Positions 62,430 through 64,000 of a stretch of 64,000 bases of DNA are shown piece after piece. The stretch covers positions 7,230,136-7,294,135 of the forward strand of contig NC_053134.1 in assembly GCF_010015445.1 (NCBI RefSeq), read 5' to 3'. Positions within the stretch are counted from its first letter, which is position 1. Each line of letters begins with the position of its first letter. The translations under genes and the position numbers were made by a program. The stretch comes from Perca fluviatilis. Its lineage: Eukaryota > Chordata > Actinopteri > Perciformes > Percidae. Under the pieces are notes generated by a model. That model saw only the letters and a program-made list of their open reading frames with translations. It was not told the origin of the DNA and did no database searches.

Positions 62430-62660
62430 TTTTCTTTCCAGGGCCCCTCGAAGCCTGGTATGAAAAAAATTTTCCTCACGATGGAGGGAAATTCCTCCAT
62501 TGTCAGCGGGATTTCACAACCTGTACCTTCGTCTCAGGGGTTCTCCAAAGCAATGCCGTCGCTCCTTCTTTCTATCAATCAGCCGTCAGTGAGGATCATT
62601 AGCCCTCCAACCCCCATCCACAGGCGAGTGCAAAAAAATCCCCCATGTACGACACACAAC
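62430..62660. promoter_or_regulatory. Unique intronic segment with palindromic kappaB-like site
   Basis: Non-repetitive sequence within an NTN4 intron. At 62481-62500 ATGGAGG and CCTCCAT flank a centre that includes GGGAAATTCC (62486-62495), a perfect NF-kappaB consensus. It may be a conserved intronic element; this is inference. Confidence 0.3.
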
Positions 62661-62999
62661 CCAATCACTGAAATCCAAACCTATAACACGTCTGCTTTAA
62701 AAATAGGTGGTGCATCAATTTTCTGCCTTATCAGATAAGTCAACACACCTAAACTTTATGGTCCTAAATATAGACATAAATAAAAACTAATAAAATACTG
62801 AAAACAACAATCAAATAAGGCTGTGTCATGTTGGGATACATCTGCTCCAATAGAAGATATTGAATCAATGCTAATGGACTCTAAGCAGAACAGAACAAGG
62901 ATGTAAAAGTAAGAATGTAGAAGTAGTAAGTATTTATGCTGGCTGGTGTACAAGCTATATATGATTGTGACAAGTTTAAAGATTTATGAGGGAAAACTA

Positions 63000-63120
63000 G
63001 ACTATGCTAGCAGCTCTGTGATGCTTAATGAGTTAAATGCTAACGTCAGCATGCTAACATGCTCACAATGATAACGCTTATCACTGATGCTAAGTGGGCA
63101 TGATGTTTACCATGTTCACC
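63000..63120. repeat. GCATGCTAACATGCTCAC-type dispersed fish repeat
   Basis: GCTAACGTCAGCATGCTAAC, ATGCTCACAATGATAACGC and GTTTACCATGTTCACCAT match a repeat I recall as abundant in percomorph genomes. The boundaries are uncertain. Confidence 0.5.
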
Positions 63121-63243
63121 ATAGAGACAGAGCGCATTTAACTCCCGCCCACACCGAAGGGGAGAACAAGTCATCGCTCTGTGTTGACTTTGTATTACAA
63201 TAAGGTGTCTCCTTGTCAATTCTGTCTGCTAGCAAACAGAAAA

Positions 63244-63300
63244 ATGCCCAAAAGCTGCCATGTGGTTGGATGCACTACCAACAGGTTAAAGGGGAGCTTG
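63244..63300 (+). pseudogene. THAP zinc-finger fragment (N-terminus only)
   Basis: The frame MPKSCHVVGCTTNRLKG has the THAP start: Met-Pro, then Cys-x4-Cys. The domain normally continues for about 80 residues with Cys and His ligands and an AVPTIF-type end, none of which follows. The frame runs straight into a palindromic element at 63313. It is probably a remnant of a THAP gene or a THAP-bearing (P-element-type) transposon, not a working gene. Confidence 0.6.
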
Positions 63301-63312
63301 CCCATGTTCCCA

Positions 63313-63386
63313 CAGCCCTATGTTCCCACATTTTTAAGATTTTGTTCCAAAATTAGGCCTCTTAGAAATGTGGGAACATAGGGCTG
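63313..63386. mobile_element. Palindromic insertion, perfect 21-bp arms
   Basis: CAGCCCTATGTTCCCACATT at the left is mirrored exactly by AATGTGGGAACATAGGGCTG at the right (arms 63313-63333 and 63366-63386) around a 32-bp AT-rich loop. It could be a minimal MITE or a foldback element that broke the THAP frame. Confidence 0.7.
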
Positions 63387-64000
63387 ACCCCAGGTAAAGA
63401 ACCCATAACTAAGTTTTTATAAGCCGCCAAGCTAAAAAAAAAAAACTGAGCTTGGAAGATAAAAGTGGATACAGGCAATAAAACATGAGGCATCAGCAGA
63501 AAGAGATGTTGACACTTATACCTAACATTTGTCATCACACTTGTCAGTTTTAGGCTAAATATATTTCTGTAAGTTGTTACAAGCTGTTATAGTTCTGTTA
63601 AGCTGAGGCATTTTGACAGTATGCAACTTGTGTTATAGTGGAATGTGGATATATCAGAAAGCTATTATGTTTGCAAGTGCCTTAGCTTGCTAACACAAAG
63701 CTAAAATGTGCTTACTAACAGCTAAATTGTTCTCTCTGGTAGACATAGGTTGCTAAAATAATCTTTTGACCTGCTTAAATCTAATATTTTTAGCTAACTA
63801 CAGGCCTTTTGTTAGCATGTCAGCCTTTGCTTGCATATTGTGGCACCTCTTGATATAGAGAAATAAGAAATAAAGCATGCATGACACCCCGACTGAGTGA
63901 TACAATTGGGCTAATAAGTAACATATTCTCCCCCTAGATGTTTTTGAATGGTCTGCTGGAATTTGACAGTTGTTTTAAATTCAATTTGTGTGCCTACGTG

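Overview
The window looks like nuclear DNA of a ray-finned fish, most likely a percomorph teleost. It has spliced genes with compact introns (103 bp to several kb), many long (CA)n/(GT)n microsatellites, and numerous short inverted-repeat (MITE-like) elements and tRNA-derived SINEs of types common in fish. The species assignment is inference; the gene calls rest on exon-by-exon translation against vertebrate proteins recalled from memory.

Five protein genes lie in the order FGD6(-) - VEZT(+) - METAP2(+) - USP44(-) - NTN4(-). As I recall it, this is also the human chromosome 12q22 order. FGD6 is the 5' part of the gene only (five coding exons, 767 codons; it runs off the left edge inside the RhoGEF domain). 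VEZT is complete (12 coding exons, 812 aa). METAP2 is complete (11 exons, 471 aa, all metal ligands present). USP44 has both termini and its catalytic residues, but one internal exon is disrupted by homopolymers. NTN4 is the 3' part only (last five exons: final laminin-EGF repeat and NTR domain); its upstream exons lie beyond the right edge.

Layout: 1-10.1 kb FGD6; 10.1-10.85 kb divergent FGD6/VEZT promoter with a ZNF143-like site; 10.85-25.9 kb VEZT; 27.2-38.3 kb METAP2; 38.9-45.8 kb USP44, tail-to-tail with METAP2; 45.8-48.2 kb USP44 5' region; 48.2-55.9 kb repeat-rich intergenic DNA with one GC-rich island; 55.9-64 kb NTN4 3' part and intron. The genes do not form a pathway: Cdc42-type GEF signalling, adherens-junction membrane protein, N-terminal Met removal, histone/mitotic deubiquitination, and secreted basement-membrane protein.

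The most notable observations are: an AT-AC (U12-type) intron in VEZT with donor, branch site and AC acceptor all visible; short upstream ORFs ending in ATGA overlaps at the starts of both FGD6 and VEZT; CA/GT repeats starting 6 to 16 nt after the 5' splice sites of three genes; a USP44 exon lacking its expected zinc-ribbon CxxC; and several nested inverted-repeat elements, one carrying five 46-bp tandem units, plus a broken THAP zinc-finger fragment. I found no bacterial-type system, CRISPR array or intact transposase.
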